A DNA stretch of 64,000 nt from Glossina fuscipes (GCF_014805625.2 NW_023998414.1:30418778-30482777); one strand, 5' to 3'. Shown: positions 26,306-35,503, counted from the first letter of the stretch. Made by a program: numbers and translations. The notes: generated from the letters alone by a model not told the origin.

Positions 26306-29300
26306 TTAAGTGATATTAAGAAAAGCGATAGTTTCGACACCTCGTCAGAATATTTTGATCATATTTCGCAAAACGGTTCGCTATCCGTTGAAGATGAGAA
26401 CAGTGATATAACAAATGAAAATGGAACAGAGAATACTGAGGATTATATAGAGGACACAGTCTCTGTGTTAAGTGAAACTATAGACGATGAAAAGCCACCC
26501 GTCCAAAATACAGGCTCTCTGCCAAGTACAACGACAACAACAATAACGACGACAACAAATAAAATAACTGGTAAAGTTTCTAATGCGCCGCCATTGGGCT
26601 TAAGTACACGTTCGGCTTCTTCATCGGGAATGGGGAATTTGGATTTCAATTCGAGTCATGACAGTAACAATCAACAGCTACAAAAGGTAGCAGCCACCGT
26701 TTATAATTATCAGCAAATAGATGCCGAAGATATGGGTCATGAATATTTGAACGCTATATACTCGGAGGAGGATGAAAAAGTCTACGAAGATTTATGTTAT
26801 GTCACGTTTTCCACTCATAAGGTGGCGGAGGTGTGCATTCAATTTTTATTAAAAAAAAAAAAAAACGAAAAATATGCTTTTGTTGTTGGAAAAGAAGAAA
26901 TGATTTGAAAATCCAAATCTTTTCCCTATCAATCGTCGACTCGTTCAAAATCACTAACTCATTATTGTTGCTGCTGCGCTTGCGTTATTTTATATTACTT
27001 TGTAAAGTTTCTTACGCGGTGTTGCGCTTAAGCGCAGTCTTGTCCAATATACCATTAATAGTTGGACAGCCGCCTTGCACACACGCTTGAAACCTATTAA
27101 ACGCGAAGTTTCAGAAATATTAAGTGTATCAGTTTTTTTCAATAGAAAATGCCGGTCGTATATCCTGCGTGCTTATGTCCATATTAAGATTCTAAAATTC
27201 AGATACATTAAGAAACATGAAACCTTCACAATAGACCTTAGTAGTTGTTTCTTCCCATCAACTTGAAGAAAACTCTCGAGCTCTAACTCGGCTGCAATCG
27301 AACCTTTTACGTCCACGACATTTATCTTAACAAAAATTTCGGTATTGTATAATGTTGGACAAGCGCAATATCCGTATTCACGATCATCACTCATAGAATT
27401 TGATGATATTTTCATCGTTGCATTTGTTGTATTTTAAGAGTGATAAGCAAAAAACCTGCAACTTTTTCTTTTTTTTTTTTTGCTTCTGAAAAGAAGGGAA
27501 GCCTTCTCTATTTGTCTCGTATTAAGGCTTTAGTACTTTGACCGAGTTGGCCATATGTCGGTTTGACAAAATGAATAAGAAATTTGAACATTTTCGGTAA
27601 ACCTCGAGGCATTGTATTGTGACTAAGTTAAAATAAATCACAAAATTGATTGACTGCAAGATCAAATCGCCTTAGGATGAAACTGATGATTTACGCTTTC
27701 TCGAGTCTTTGATATGAGCGCTATTGTCAACAAATAGCCTAAATCAAGCAAAATGAAGAAGAAGAAGAAAAAGAATTGAATTAAAAAATAATAATTGCAT
27801 TGAAAAGAAACTTTTGTACCCACCAATTTAAACGCTTTTATATAAATATGTATTAGAAATCTTTTTTCATTTCATCTAAGCCAGTCAAAAAGTATTTGTA
27901 TGGGATTTTAGATTGTTTATGATTAATGGGTTGTACATTATTAACGACAACCTTTTAAAATTCTCATTATTAGAGATTTTTCTCAATTGTAAGTGTTTTT
28001 GTTTGTTTATTGTTTTTTGTTTTTTTTTTTTTAGATGAATCACGCCCTTTTTAAAATATAAGCTATGTATTTAAATATGCATTTGTATGTATCACATTTG
28101 TACAAACGATGAAATTGCTTATTCACCATGGACGTATATACTTTATTATATCTCGGTTACTTCTGAGTGCTATAAGCAAAGATAGAGAATCGCATATAAT
28201 CCTAGAACGCGTCCGATTTTCATTGGTGGGTGTAAAAATCCCCAATTTATGATTTGATCTTGGAATGCAAGTACATATTAAACTCACCGTATTCATCAAG
28301 TTTTATACTTTAATGTTATCTTTAATTCAGATAGATGGCACCGTCATCTTTCAGATAAGAGAAAGGATATACCTCCAGCCGCCAATTTGCCTGAAAGAGG
28401 AAAGAAAAGTGTAGCTAATGATATAAATTATTTAAGCAAACACTTGAACACAATATTTCTCTTGTAATTATTGTCTTGCTTTTCGTTATAAAATACCTCT
28501 CAGTAACTGGTACATTTAACATTTTTATGAAAATATCGATATTGTCAATGATGGCGCAATGATTTTCGTATAAAATTTCGGGAAACATTACAAAGTTTTG
28601 CTATTAATTAGTCGCAACCAACAATTGGACAAGCATGCCTTAGTGTAGCGTTTGTATTTTCGTTGATTTCCTATCTCAAATGTTTCGCATATTCTTCATA
28701 CATACCTTATGCACTATATAAATTGTATTATTACACCTTAAAAAGTTTTTTTTTTTTTGCTAAACATATAATTACACGTTTGTATCGTTTTTTCTTTTAG
28801 TTATACTTAAATAAATTGATTTCTTTTCCTTCTTTCAATTCTGCAGGCAGACGTATATAGATAGTATCGTTTAAATGAAAAGATCATAAAAATTTGAATG
28901 TATATTAGGGTACTTTGGAAGATGATTACGCATTCCTTTAATTTATTTGTTGTCTTCTCGTAACGCAATTTAATATTTTTTAATACATATGTTCAGTGAT
29001 TTTTTAATTCTTTCTTGTTTACATATGGTTTCTCTCACTTAAGTACCAATCATTATAATTCTAATCTATATTTCATTAGAATTATTTAAATTACAGTTGT
29101 TATCGTCCACGTCATTGTTACTTGATTGTTCGTCGCTATCGCTGTTAATTAATTCTGTAGCTGTTGACGAGACAACGCTCACTAAGGGGCTAACATCTAT
29201 GTTGGGATATTCGGCTTTAACTATTTGTCCAACTACCTGCAATAAGGCATCGAAACGTTTCTCCAAACGGCGACTAAAATGGCGTTTATGACGATAATAT

Positions 29301-32300
29301 TTATCACGTTCACTTTGCTGGGTATGTGATCGTTTTGAAGCGTGTGTTGAAGGAACTTCTTCGGTGGCGCCACTAGCTCTACTACCAGGATTTTCTTGAT
29401 TTATTAAGGTTAATTCATGCTCCATATTGATCGGAGATACCGACGGCTCTTTCTTAATTGCTGACGGCTCTAATGACAACATTTCAGTTTTTATATTATC
29501 CATTAATTGCGTTGATAAAATACTTCCCAAGTGTTGTTGTGATTGTTGGGGGAATTGGTTATTGAACATATCAATCATCATTGATTCCTGAGTATTTTGA
29601 TCAACATCGGGTGTATACCTTAGTTGTTGGCGATGTTGTTGCTCTTGTTGCGTCTCAGTATGGTCATCAAAGCTTAAATGATGATGTTGTTGTTGCTGTA
29701 TATTATTATCATTCATATGATGATCTTCGTTAAATTCATGGTCTTTTCGATGTCCTTGTTTTTGCAAATGACCATAACACTTTTCCTGCAAATTTTGTTG
29801 GTAGTCATAACCTGATTGTTGCTGCTCAAGCTTTCTTTGATGTTGTTTTTGTTGATAATTGTCTTTTAACTGTTGCTGCTGCTCACCCATTTGTTGGCCG
29901 TAATGCATTTCCATTGAGCGTTTTGAATAAAAGTCATGATCTGTATTTCGTACTGAAAATGTTGCACTGTCCTGATTTAGTGCGGTTGCTGACTGAAAAT
30001 TTTTAGCCATTACATAACTTTCCTTACTAACGCTGCTAAATGTGTTCGAAGTCGGTGTAGAAACTTGCAAAAACTCGGTATTCTTTGGTACATTCTCCTT
30101 TGTATGAATTTCTACTTCATGGTTATCCATTATTTTGTGCTGCTGTTTAAAGTCTATGGCAACAGATGTTTCATCTTCCACCTCTATTTCCTCTGCTCCA
30201 TGATTGTTTCCTTCATCTTCTTCGCTCACGTCGTCATATTCATTACTATCTCTTTGTATTAAGGCATACGAATGTAGATTTGTTGTTTTACGTGTCATAA
30301 ATACGTGAATTGGTTCAAAGAACTCCCATGCGTCATTGATGCACTGCAACATCTTAGCGTCAATTGATTTAGTATTGGCATTGCCTAAACGCACTTGCTG
30401 ATGAAAAACGTAAAAATGAAAATATATAACTTTACGGTTTTAAAAGAAAGTTTTAAGTTATTTATCTAACCGTTAGGTATAATAGTTCCTTGTACTGCTT
30501 ATACTTGGCTACCATATTGGACCACTGCTTTCGTACAAAGAATACATTGAAATCCTCCAATTTTGCCACACTAAGAATTTGTCTGTAGTGGAAAAAAACA
30601 ATGTAACTCTTATTAATTTTAATAAAACATTATGCAAATCTTACTTCCATGGCAATACACTGTTATTAGGTTTATTACTAAACCAACTATCATATTCAAT
30701 GCGCGCTTGAACCAATTTCCGCTTTTGTTCTATTGTCCCTAAAAATGCAACAGAAAAAGACACACACATTATCCTTAAAGTTTTTTTTTTTTACGTTAAA
30801 AACACCACTCACACTTCTTCGAACCTCTACGTTTGGCATAAGAATGTAATTCCATTATGTTTATTTCTGTTTGCGTTTTGTGATTTCTGTCATCTACGGT
30901 TCTACATTTCGTTTAATTTGCATTAGTTGTTCAATATGAATTTCATTTACGAAAAAAAATGTATTATATAGTTTAACCTTTTGTTTAGATAACTTTTATT
31001 CGTTCCTTTGTCTTGATTTTTTTGCGAAATGATGTGATTTGTGCAGCTATTCCTTCCTTAATAAAACTTCACGTTTTTTTTTCTAACAATTTCATTTTGA
31101 GGTTAATTTTCTGTACAAAATACTAGAGAGAGACTAAGAGTTGAGAGCAAAATTTTCAATATTACCATGTTCTCTTTACTCTTTCTGGTTTGTTTACGTT
31201 GGTCTATTTAAGTTAGAGATGTGTGAGAAGAAACAGATGTTACTGTTTATCGATTTAGCGATGGTAAAATATGGTTAAAATAAAATCAGTCTGGCAATTT
31301 CTCATTGCAGTCTGTTTTCCAATTTTTTGTTGTTATTTTTAATTATGTTTTCCATATTTATTTTTCAATTATATATTTTTATTGATTTATTTGAACTTTA
31401 TTTCTTTTAAATTTTATTCTATGTTTTCATATGTGTTATTAGTACAAACGATAATGTTGAATGTAATGGTCATGTCGATGAACATATTAATACAAAAGAG
31501 GAAGAAGTCTATCAAGATTTATGTGCTTTACAAAGAACGAGCAGAAGTCAGGTATTATTTATTTACTCAATTAATTTTTTGTTCACTTGCTAATTAACAT
31601 ATTTTCACCGGCATGTCTTATACTCGTGCAAATTCTATCTAAATTTCTTTTAAAAAATAGCTAAGAGAGTTGTAATGAATCATTAACTTTACTATACAGT
31701 TAATATTAACTATTTTTTAAACATGTCTTAAAAACGTTTTCACTCCCAACGCTGCACTTATAACACTTTTATTAGTCACTATTTAGCCATCTAAATGAGC
31801 TAAGACAGCTTTATTAGTAAATTAATATTAACTGTTTAGTCAAGCTAATCCATTACAAAATTATTCTTAAGTAACTTTTTCTTCAATTTTATTTAAAATT
31901 CCTTAAAATCAGATCACCTCAGCTACCAGTTTTGAACAGCGTGATTACGTTATACGTGAACTGATTGATACAGAATCCAATTATTTAGATGTTTTAAATG
32001 CTTTAAAAACTAAATTTATGGCGCCCTTGGAACGCTATTTAAATCCAGAAGAGTTGCGACAAATATTTCCGCGTATTAAAGTAGGTTTCTTAACAGCGGA
32101 GTATTTTTGAAAAAATGTGACAATTAGCTCAACTCTTTCCATTTCTTTAGGAATTGGCAGATATACATACAAAATTTTTGGATAAATTACGTGATTCTTT
32201 GCAACCTCATGCCAAAGTGAAAATGAGTCAGGTTTTCTTGGAATTTCGGGAACCTTTTCTAATCTATGGTGAATATTGTTCGTGTTTATTAGGTGCCATT

Positions 32301-35300
32301 GATTATTTAGCTGATATTTGTAAAAAAAATCAAATAATTGATCAACTTGTTCAGGTATATGTCAATACTTACATTATTAGAATTTTTAAAATTTAATTAA
32401 AATGATGATTAAAAATGTATTTAAAAAGGTATGTGAACGTGAATATAATGTGGGAAAATTACAATTACGTGATATCTTGTCAGTGCCAATGCAACGTATT
32501 TTAAAGTATCATTTATTATTGGATAAACTAGTCAAAGAAACATCACCGGTTAGTATTGGAAATTCATCTAAAACTGTTAGATCCACTTATAATAACACTT
32601 ATTTGGTAAACAGATGCACGAAGACTATCGTTCTTTGGAGCGTGCAAAAGAGGCCATGATCGATGTGTCTCAATACATAAATGAGGTTAAGCGTGATTCT
32701 GATCACTTGGTGATTATACAAAAAGTTAAAGTAAGTTTTCTTTAGATTGGCTTTAAGTGAATTATTTTTATTTCTTAATTGATATATTTTTCACTACAGG
32801 ATAGCATTATAGATTTGCATTTACCGCAAAATGGTAATGATCTTTTGCAATACGGCCGTCTATTATTAGACGGTGAACTACACATAAAAGCTCACGAAGA
32901 TCAAAAAACCAAGTTGCGTTATGCTTTTGTGTTCGATAAAATCCTAATTTTAGTTAAACCTTTAAATGCCAAGGCCGGTGATATGCAATATCGATTTCGT
33001 GACTCTCACAATTTAAATGAATATCGCGTAGAGCAAAGCCATTCTAGACGCACATTAGGGCGTGATACTCGTTTTAAATATCAGTTACTGTTGGCACGCA
33101 AATCGGGTAAAACCGCTTTCACTTTATATCTAAAGTCAGAGCCGGAGAGAGATAAGTGGCGTAAAGCCTTAACGGAGGCAATGTAAGTAGAATATCAATT
33201 TTTTAAAGCATAAATCGAAAAGAAAAATATAAATTTTGTTTTAGGGAAAATTTAGATCCTCCAGGTTGTCGAAACACCGATCACAAAATGGAGATCTTCA
33301 CTTTCGATGCTCCTACCACTTGTAGACACTGTTCCAAATTTTTAAAAGGTCGAATACATCAGGTTTGTTTTTTCACATTCGTTTTAATTTCGTTGTACCT
33401 TTATGTAATTGTCTCTTATACCCACCATCCAAGAAAAGGGGAAGAGGGTATGCACACATCATTTCGTTTGTCATAAAGACAACTGGGTACCATTAGGCAT
33501 TCTTTGGAGAAAAATGTCCTAATTTAGAAATGTCTTCAAGTATAGAAGGGGCGTGTTCAATATCAAACCTACATTATTAGAATGAAGCATGTCTATTGCT
33601 ATTTTAGCCGCAGACAAGAATTAAAAGTGTATATAGTGTGTTTATAATAGCAAACAATTGAAATTTGCAACCTATGTCAGACATTGCTTTAGAAGACTTG
33701 ATGGCGAAGCCATCTAAAATATTAAAATGGTTCTGATCCGCGCTAACTAATACGTCTATAATCATTAAAGTATTTTAGCATTTTTAAATATTAAGCATGA
33801 GATGAAGCTAGAGATGAACGTGTGTAATTAAACAAAAACGTATCAACAAAATTAAAACTATCAGTGTAACAAGAATTTCACCTTTTCGACTATGTTAGCG
33901 TTTCGTTTTTTTCTAAATTAGCCGTTTAATCGTGAAATAACGCAATGCAGTCGCAAGATGAAGAAATGCATGAAATGTAATTAACTTCATAAAAATTTAT
34001 TGGTAAGTACGTAGGAAGCGTGATTGTGGTTTTTCCAATAAACAAGATAAAGCCATAGCAGTATTTGTGGTTTCAACAGAAGATCGCAAAATGCCAAAAA
34101 GATGCCCAATTAATCCAATAACGAGGAAAATAAAGAAAAAGAACCTTCTATTCACTTTGAGGTAGATTCATGTTGTATGATTATGCAAGTGTCTAAATAT
34201 TGTAACCGGAATTATTATGGCTGCAATCATTGACACTCGGATGTGAAAATAAACATATATTTTCGTAGATTCATTCCGCAAATCAAATCCGAATGTCATT
34301 AACCCAGTATCTAGATTTTAATAGACTTTCATTAATAATCTACGATACGTTAATTTCAGTTGAACAGATATTCTGTGTAAATGCAGTTTTAATTGTCTCG
34401 CTAGACCGCCTTGAAGCGGCGAAAAAAGTTATTCAAATTATTTGCGGCCGAACCAAGTCGATTATATATAATTGAATTGATTATTAGCTTAATTGAGCCA
34501 AGTCGGTGATTAATCGATTTTTTTCATTTTCAGGGTTACCGCTGTAAGGTGTGCGAGATCGCGGTGCATAAAGGCTGCATATCGTCAACTGGTCGTTGTA
34601 AACAGACAACGGTATCAATACCTCCGCCAGTTTGTGATCGAAAATTGGCCGAATTTAATTGGTAAATGCAGTTACTTACGCATTTCGTCATAAAGCAATT
34701 AATTAAATTAGTTGTTATTCTGCATTAATTTTTTAGGTTTGTGGGAAATATGGATCGTGAAACGGCTCAGATACGATTGGAACGTAGACGTGTTGGTACT
34801 TATTTGTTGCGAGTTCGCCCGCAGGGTGCCTCAAATCCTAATGAAACTATGTATGCTTTAAGTTTGAAGTAAGTTGAATTTCCGTTCTGAAATTTAATTA
34901 AAATAAAATACTACTAACATGTCCTTTTAATCTCAGAACCGATGAGAATGTTATTAAGCACATGAAAATTAATCGCGACTATCACGGTGATAATGTAACT
35001 TATTGCTTATCTACGAGGCGTGGTTTTAAAAGTATAGTTGATTTGGTTTCCTATTACGAACGCAATGATCTGGGTGAAAATTTTGCTGGGTAATAATAAA
35101 AAGTTATCTATAACGTTTCCCATTGCGTACCATATTAAAAAGTTTTTTTTTTATTTTTCTTAAACAATTACTTGTTAGCTTAAATCAATCATTGCAATGG
35201 CCATTTCGGGAGATTTATGGAACTGCCATTTTTGATTTTGAACCGCAAGGTACAAATCAGTTACAGTTGAAGGCTGGCTGCCAGGTGTTAATAATTGGTA

Positions 35301-35503
35301 AAGATGGAGATGATCGTGGCTGGTGGCGTGGTAAAGTTGGCGATGTGGTACGTAGTACTTAAAATTTTTCTCTTTTTTTTTTTTTTAATACAAAAACAAA
35401 AAAAGAAAGAAAAACAATGGGTTATTGATACGCCTGATTTTAGGTTGGCTACTTTCCCAAAGAGTACGTACAAATGCAACCACCGACTAGTGATGAACTT
35501 TGA
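4112..35503 (+). CDS. Vav: Vav Rho-family guanine nucleotide exchange factor, complete, 16 coding exons
   Basis: Exons by GT-AG sites with phases that match throughout: 4112-4393, 25661-25842, 25906-25980, 26311-26832, 31443-31551, 31913-32080, 32151-32354, 32429-32548, 32614-32730, 32800-33182, 33245-33362, 34534-34661, 34737-34868, 34937-35089, 35179-35347, 35444-35503; 973 codons plus stop. Domain order in residues: CH about 15-150; acidic, Ser/Thr-rich linker with three Y-x-D-L tyrosines to 390; DH about 396-580; PH about 600-720; C1 734-782 with full zinc ligands; SH2 803-897 with the phosphotyrosine-binding LLRVR; SH3 910-966 with GWWRG and GYFPKEYV. As in Drosophila Vav, the first of the two vertebrate SH3 domains is absent. 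Vav activates Rac/Rho at the membrane after tyrosine phosphorylation relieves DH autoinhibition. Start chosen at 4112 because it precedes the CH domain in a CAAACAATG context. The exon 4 donor is the least certain junction. The gene looks functional. Confidence 0.93.
4394..10430. other. Vav intron 1, proximal part: no gene recognised
   Basis: Intronic AT-rich DNA. At about 5530-6500 there is a stretch with clearly higher GC, several broken frames (5730-5963 and 6031-6240) and no recognisable family; it could be an old insertion. A palindrome-rich TATA/CATA segment occupies 6535-6735. T-runs lie near 7827, 7970, 8408 and 9265. Nothing else could be supported on either strand. Confidence 0.5.
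10440..10700. repeat. Dispersed GTCTGTCC-core repeat, partial copy
   Basis: Shares the order of motifs seen in the fuller copies at 16.1, 23.8, 48.0 and 58.9 kb: a CATGTCTGTCC core, then CTAGTCGCGAAAATTC, a GGTATTAAAAACGGGCC block and a GGGCACG block. It ends near a (TCTTC)n stretch at 10641-10660. A short (TGTC)n run lies just upstream at 10269-10289. Confidence 0.5.
10701..13300. other. Vav intron 1: no gene recognised
   Basis: AT-rich intronic DNA with short A-runs (11889, 11925) and no frame with coding character. The open frame at 12600-12896 has no recognisable domain and runs into a T-run, so I do not call it. Confidence 0.45.
13320..13620 (-). repeat. Dispersed repeat, reverse-oriented, with duplicated core
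   Basis: CTGCACAGTTGGGCGGACGG near 13365 and ACTGCACAGTTGGGCAGATGG near 13485 are reverse complements of the segment at 16741-16765, so this is an inverted copy of the family with its core present twice about 120 bases apart. The long reverse-strand open frame over it (13317-13733) is therefore repeat sequence, not a gene. Confidence 0.6.
13734..16070. other. Vav intron 1: microsatellites and a short repeat copy, no gene
   Basis: Contains a (CA)n run at 14135-14163 and a (GTT/ATT)n tract near 15778-15810. A short relative of the dispersed repeat at about 14850-15020 shares the CCACCTTTTACCG and ATCGATTTAAGCATGTCTGT blocks with the copy at 41.8 kb. A slightly GC-richer stretch at 15090-15380 has no recognisable coding content. 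Confidence 0.45.
14135..14163. repeat. (CA)n microsatellite
   Basis: An uninterrupted CA dinucleotide run within Vav intron 1. Confidence 0.9.
16070..17030 (+). repeat. Dispersed repeat family, near-full-length copy
   Basis: About 0.95 kb. It has a head with a CGCCGAAGGAT motif, GTTTGCAACG and GAAGCTTCAGAGA, an internal (TA)n tract (16165-16214), then a core around TTAAGCATGTCCGTC. After this come GGCAGAGACATTTGAGGTTC, GAAAATGGGCCAAATCG and CATTACTCGTAAACTCC, a second half around CCAACTGTGCAGTATTTGTG, and a tail with GCCCACCCAATATTATAGAATATG followed by a 48-base T-run. Motifs recur in the same order at 23.76, 48.0, 55.3 and 58.85 kb. It has no intact frame, so it is probably a non-autonomous mobile element. 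Confidence 0.65.
16165..16214. repeat. (TA)n microsatellite inside a dispersed repeat
   Basis: An uninterrupted TA run of about 50 bases between the head and the core of the repeat copy at 16.07-17.03 kb. Confidence 0.9.
17028..17075. repeat. 48-base poly-T tract
   Basis: An uninterrupted T-run directly after the tail of the 16.07-17.03 kb repeat copy, the longest homopolymer in the window. Its exact length is prone to sequencing and assembly error. Confidence 0.9.
17076..18180. other. Vav intron 1: no gene recognised
   Basis: AT-rich intronic DNA with a T-run near 17860. Open frames at 17074-17361 and 17839-18105 show no domain or conserved motif. Confidence 0.4.
18185..18830 (+). mobile_element. 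Decayed mariner (Tc1/mariner) transposase
   Basis: Short stretches in shifting frames read as the C-terminal half of a mariner transposase. There is HPGVAYYEALKPNETVTAD followed by RQLNELN and a stop, then further on SSDYHLFRSM (the region of the catalytic third acidic residue in mariners), and RNVEKVQKWVDD with a downstream stop. Frameshifts and in-frame stops show it is dead. No terminal inverted repeats could be matched, so the ends are approximate. It lies in Vav intron 1 in the gene's own orientation. Confidence 0.75.
18831..20990. other. Vav intron 1: no gene recognised
   Basis: Intronic DNA without coding character. Open frames such as 20547-20732 are AT-rich chance frames. Confidence 0.4.
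20990..21370. repeat. Internally duplicated repeat with AATAGACC blocks
   Basis: The block AAAAAATAGACCTATGTG at about 21027 returns as AAAAAATAGACCTACGTG at about 21328, each followed by a TCCAAAT motif. CATCGTAAAACAT at 21113 and CATCATAAAACATGAA at 21242 are a second pair, and a third copy of that motif occurs at about 49999. This indicates a dispersed, internally repeated element. Confidence 0.5.
22178..22212. promoter_or_regulatory. Paired CAGCTG E-boxes in Vav intron 1
   Basis: Two CAGCTG hexamers at 22181-22186 and 22204-22209, 17 bases apart; the second is in the context AACAGCTGTTG, which resembles the fly E-box core-promoter motif. A degenerate AGCTGC half-site precedes them at 22164. 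They could mark an intronic enhancer or an internal promoter. There is no supporting exon nearby, so the call is weak. Confidence 0.25.
22258..22325. repeat. Degenerate (TACTA)n tract
   Basis: Alternating TATACTGTACTATAC-type units, a simple-sequence tract. The open frame over it is an artefact. Confidence 0.8.
22330..22640. repeat. Two direct copies of a CCATTTTTCGCTAACATA segment
   Basis: CCATTTTTCGCTAACATA occurs at about 22332 and again at about 22530, each followed by ATTTCAAAAC and GTTAAAAATA. The pair, about 200 bases apart, points to a tandem duplication or two copies of one short repeat. Confidence 0.55.
23755..24490 (+). repeat. Dispersed repeat family copy
   Basis: It has the GAAGCTTCAGAGATC head, an ATGTCTGTCCGTCTGT core, GTCGCAAAAATGAAGATATC, GAGAATGGGCCGAATTGGTC, CATTACTCATAAACTACTG and a second half with GCGCGGAAGCAACC and CCCCATATAGCG, in the same order as at 16.1 and 48.0 kb. 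The open frames over it (23875-24294, 24239-24490) are repeat sequence. Confidence 0.65.
25080..25400 (-). mobile_element. Possible mariner N-terminal fragment
   Basis: On the reverse strand, short pieces in different frames (RKGKSAEEF, GENAVSE, EALNISH) resemble the helix-turn-helix region of mariner transposases. The frames are broken and each piece is short, so this could be coincidence. It lies about 250 bases upstream of Vav exon 2. Confidence 0.3.
25661..26832 (+). CDS. Vav: Vav exons 2-4: rest of CH domain and acidic tyrosine region
   Basis: Exon 2 (25661-25842, after TTCTTTTCAG) completes the CH domain, including LYDLTNFHRVLITLSKLSQC. Exon 3 (25906-25980) carries SHSDEDIYKDLHST. Exon 4 (26311-26832) is an acidic, Ser/Thr-rich linker with a run of Thr codons near 26528-26562 and ends with EDEKVYEDLCYV. 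These Y-x-D-L tyrosines match the position of the regulatory tyrosines of vertebrate Vav1 (Y142/Y160/Y174), which are phosphorylated to open the enzyme. Exon 4 must end in phase 2 to meet exon 5 in frame, so I placed its donor at GAGGT|GTGCAT. The stronger-looking GAG|GTGTGC two bases earlier would shift the frame. Confidence 0.8.
26139..26182. repeat. Compound (TC)n(AC)n microsatellite
   Basis: A TC run followed directly by an AC run in the intron between Vav exons 3 and 4. Confidence 0.9.
26271..26303. repeat. (AAT)n microsatellite
   Basis: A trinucleotide run that ends only a few bases before the Vav exon 4 acceptor (TATTAAG|T), replacing most of the usual pyrimidine tract. Confidence 0.85.
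26833..29065. other. Vav intron 4, distal to the nested gene
   Basis: No confident gene. On the reverse strand a frame at 27173-27415 begins with ATG (MKISSNSMSDDREYGYC...) and has a fairly gene-like codon mix but no recognisable domain. At 28331-28430 on the + strand a CAG acceptor precedes an open stretch reading DKRKDIPPAANLPERGKKSV, which could be an optional Vav exon, but its phase and donor do not fit cleanly. Both are noted only as possibilities. Confidence 0.3.
29066..30855 (-). CDS. Nested antisense gene: trihelix/Myb-SANT-like putative DNA-binding protein
   Basis: Four exons on the reverse strand: 30855-30813, 30738-30645, 30582-30471 and 30397-29066, all GT-AG with matching phases, giving 526 residues. 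Residues about 14-83 form a trihelix-like (Myb_DNA-bind_4/MSANTD type) domain: WTIEQKRKLVQARIEYDSWF, then LPWKQILSVAKLEDFN and VRKQWSNMVAKYKQYKEL, with the spaced aromatic residues of that fold. An acidic stretch follows at about 135-165, then a long Gln/His-rich region (about 245-375). Near the C-terminus, residues 446-480 form a strongly basic, helix-prone stretch (YYRHKRHFSRRLEKRFDAL), and the tail is Asn/Asp-rich. This suggests a nuclear regulator, by inference. The gene lies wholly inside the Vav intron between exons 4 and 5 and has its own introns, so it is not a retrocopy. I do not recognise the orthologue. Confidence 0.85.
30856..31442. other. Probable promoter side of the nested gene; rest of Vav intron 4
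   Basis: 587 bases between the nested gene's start codon and Vav exon 5. AT-rich, no coding content. The promoter and 5' UTR of the nested gene, which is read leftwards, should lie here, but no convincing core element was seen. Confidence 0.4.
31443..33182 (+). CDS. Vav: Vav exons 5-10: last acidic tyrosine, DH and PH domains
   Basis: Exon 5 (31443-31551) holds a third acidic tyrosine, EEEVYQDLCAL. Exons 6-9 (31913-32080, 32151-32354, 32429-32548, 32614-32730) encode the catalytic Dbl-homology domain with its conserved blocks: YVIRELIDTESNYLDVL (CR1), KVKMSQVFLEFREPFLIYGEY, LRDILSVPMQRILKYHLLLD (CR3) and SQYINEVKRDSDHL. Exon 10 (32800-33182) encodes almost all of the PH domain, from YGRLLLDGELHI to a C-terminal helix with the invariant Trp (ERDKWRKALTEAM). 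Introns here are only 60-361 bases. The exon 8 acceptor (AAAAAG at 32423-32428) has no pyrimidine tract. Confidence 0.92.
33245..35503 (+). CDS. Vav: Vav exons 11-16: C1, SH2 and C-terminal SH3
   Basis: Exons 11-12 (33245-33362 and 34534-34661) together make an atypical C1 zinc finger with the pattern H-x12-C-x2-C-x13-C-x2-C-x4-H-x2-C-x6-C. Exons 12-15 (34737-34868, 34937-35089 and the start of 35179-35347) make the SH2 domain, from FNWFVGNMDRE with GTYLLRVRPQ and the phosphopeptide-side YYERNDLGENF. Exons 15-16 (to 35503) make the SH3 domain with FDFEP, GWWRGKVGD and GYFPKEYV, then a short tail ending in DEL and TGA. The intron inside C1 (33363-34533) is far larger than its neighbours and carries a repeat-like insert. 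Confidence 0.92.
33363..34533. other. Enlarged Vav intron 11 with a repeat-like insert
   Basis: 1.17 kb, against mostly 60-361 bases for the other introns from exon 5 onwards. At 33418-33470 it carries TATACCCACCATCC...GGGGAAGAGGGTATG and CATTTCGTTTGTCATAAAG, a pattern like the head of dispersed fly repeats. An insertion probably expanded this intron. Confidence 0.45.

Noticed and set aside
28331..28430. Open + strand segment after a CAG acceptor in Vav intron 4 (DKRKDIPPAANLPERGKKSV)
   Set aside because: The gene-like frame needs a phase-1 donor upstream that is not present, and no good donor follows. Kept only as a remark.
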